Shown here: piece after piece, positions 40,490-41,244 of the stretch | Numbering within the stretch: the stretch's first letter is position 1 | Layout of the letters: every line of letters begins with the position of its first letter | Assembly: GCA_902799555.1 (NCBI GenBank) | Contig: CADCBB010000022.1 | Location: 1 to 41,244 of the forward strand | Origin: an uncultured Bacteroidales bacterium | GTDB taxonomy: Bacteria > Bacteroidota > Bacteroidia > Bacteroidales > Paludibacteraceae | Direction: 5' to 3' | DNA: 41,244 bases | The notes under the pieces: generated by a model | What the model was told of the DNA's origin: nothing | What the model saw: the letters and a program-made list of their open reading frames with translations, nothing else | Database searches by the model: none | Program-made: the position numbers and the translations under genes

Positions 40490-40840
40490 TTAAGCCTCCT
40501 CTTCTACTTTTTTACCTTTGTTACGACGCTTCTCGGCGTACTCAAATGCGTACTTGTCAAGACGGGTCGTCAGGAAGCGGATAATACGCTCGTCACGACG
40601 GAACTCGGTCTCGAGGGTAGCGATTACAGCGGGCTCAGCATCAAACTGAAGGATGAAATAGAAGCCCGAATTTTTACCTTGGATAGGGTAAGCGAGTTGG
40701 CGCAAGCCCCACTCCTCACGGTTCAGGATGGTACCGCCATTCTGCGTGAGAAGATTCTCGAATTTTTCTACTGCCTCCTTTGTCTGCGGCTCAGACAAAA
40801 CGGGTGTCAATACGAAGGCAGCTTCATAATGATTTACCAT
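40490..40840 (-). CDS. rpsF: 30S ribosomal protein S6
   Basis: Small-subunit protein of 116 residues starting [20 protein letters not shown]. Conserved elements are [20 protein letters not shown] (about 42-61) and the [15 protein letters not shown] strand-helix. The basic tail ([14 protein letters not shown]) is typical for Bacteroidota. First gene of the leftward operon; its leader of about 105 nt contains a 9-nt-period repeat. Confidence 0.97.
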   Translation of the reverse strand: MVNHYEAAFVLTPVLSEPQTKEAVEKFENLLTQNGGTILNREEWGLRQLAYPIQGKNSGFYFILQFDAEPAVIATLETEFRRDERIIRFLTTRLDKYAFEYAEKRRNKGKKVEEEA

Positions 40841-40878
40841 TGTAGTAAATTGTTAATTTTAATTAGTTAATAATATTA

Positions 40879-40914
40879 CTAGATTTTCTAGATGCTCTAG
40901 ATGTTCTAGATTCC
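40879..40914. repeat. Array of period 9 in the rpsF leader, core CTAGAT
   Basis: CTAGATTTT, CTAGATGCT, CTAGATGTT, CTAGATTCC: four units of 9 nt. It lies between promoter and rpsF start and so is transcribed. The A+T-rich 40841-40878 shows no other clear element. Confidence 0.9.
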
Positions 40915-40950
40915 TTTGTGCTTTTACGCGCATAACGCGAAAAAAGCGTG

Positions 40951-40982
40951 CAAAGGTACAATTTTTTTTTGAATTGACCAAA
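40951..40982 (-). promoter_or_regulatory. Promoter of the rpsF operon
   Basis: Reverse strand TTTG (40982-40979), 20-nt spacer, TACCTTTG (40958-40951). Between it and rpsF are the 9-nt repeats. Confidence 0.87.
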
Positions 40983-41032
40983 TTTTTTAATGCTTTTTTT
41001 ATAAAAAAAGTATTTTTGCTATCTCTAACCTA

Positions 41033-41061
41033 CAAAAGAAAGACTCCGCATTGCTGCGGAG
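41033..41061 (-). terminator. Terminator for the leftward gene at the window end
   Basis: Arms CTCCGCA (41044-41050) and TGCGGAG (41055-41061), loop TTGC; on the reverse strand the stem is followed by TCTTTCTTTT. The stretch 41062-41176, its 3' untranslated region, holds nothing else I recognise. Confidence 0.8.
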
Positions 41062-41176
41062 CCTTTGCTTATCGGGGCCCCCAGAGTAAACCAAGCCTTG
41101 GCTGTTTGCTATGGGGAAAGCGTAGTATAATACGTAGCACTTTACAAGGGCTATGCCCGCAGTCGTGCAAGTATTA

Positions 41177-41244
41177 TTACAAGCGTGCGCCCTGAGCGTT
41201 GAAGAGAACGCCGTTCTTCTCGATGAAGAGCTGACCGTTGCGAA
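41177..41244 (-). CDS. C-terminus of a protein with a secreted-protein sorting-type motif (truncated)
   Basis: Only the last 21-22 codons are in the window, ending RNGQLFIEKNGVLFNAQGARL and TAA. The G-Q-L-F-I...G-V-L-F-N-A-Q-G pattern matches the form of the C-termini at 13516 and 36387 (GQIVI...YTLTGQEV and KTYIS...VYDAQGKL). This suggests another exported surface protein, whose body lies beyond the window. A terminator lies about 115 nt downstream. Confidence 0.6.
   Translation of the reverse strand, partial: RNGQLFIEKNGVLFNAQGARL

Noticed and set aside
40850-40878. Possible further heptad array in the A+T-rich rpsF leader
   Set aside because: Units such as AATTGTT/AATTTTA match poorly and base composition alone could explain them.
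41011-41018. TATTTTTG as a rightward promoter at the window end
   Set aside because: No TTTG 20 nt upstream and only a terminator for the opposite strand lies downstream.

Overview
The window looks like chromosomal core DNA of a Bacteroidales bacterium. The evidence is seen directly: twelve promoters of the Bacteroidota type (TTTG, spacer, TAnnTTTG), almost no Shine-Dalgarno sequences, very short leaders, and family-typical genes (rpmB-rpmG-DUF4295, DUF4954, a DUF6089-uppS-bamA-skp-ompH block). Genus cannot be fixed from sequence alone.

Layout. 1-1141: end of an unrecognised gene, then L28, L33 and a DUF4295 protein. 1168-4164: lipid kinase, AmgK-like sugar kinase, RapZ C-terminal domain protein and MurU-like nucleotidyltransferase, probably a cell-wall sugar salvage operon. 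4206-7622: tRNA-Lys, an acetyltransferase-fur-tRNA-Arg unit, and a leftward tRNA-fMet followed directly by a secreted nuclease. 7642-10239: nucleosidase-like protein, RlmI-type methyltransferase, DEDD exonuclease. 10268-13516: tRNA-Cys running into a lone sufB, then two accessory genes. 13535-28400: leftward murI, then a long rightward run of dnaN, DUF4954, rnz, radA, DUF6089, uppS, bamA, two Skp/OmpH chaperones, a tiny ORF, an MFS transporter, murF and a coiled-coil protein. 28406-34643: tRNA-Ser(TGA), RlmL-like methyltransferase, queA, tatD, tRNA-Ser(GGA) and an ExbB/ExbD cluster. 34722-41244: a secreted Ig-like protein, then leftward genes for an SGNH esterase, an RluA pseudouridine synthase, a PnuC-like transporter, L31, L9, S18 and S6, and the tail of a secreted protein.

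The genes mostly serve envelope building (murI, murF, murU, uppS, bamA, skp, ompH, exbBD) and translation (ribosomal proteins, six tRNAs, rRNA/tRNA modification).

The most striking structure is not a gene. Thirteen short arrays of about four 7-nt units (typically exactly 28 nt), with different unit sequences, are spread through the window, plus one array of period 8 and one of period 9. Those between genes carry a stop codon in nearly every unit on the coding strand, giving stops in all three frames. Those inside genes are read through in frame, and in two cases the very unit that would create an in-frame stop is altered. Two other perfect tandem duplications (35 bp in the second exbD, 16 bp in rpmE) break conserved genes and may be assembly errors or real mutations. 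Several tRNA genes share transcripts with protein genes, and both tRNA-Ser genes are followed about 147 nt later by a copy of part of their own T-arm.
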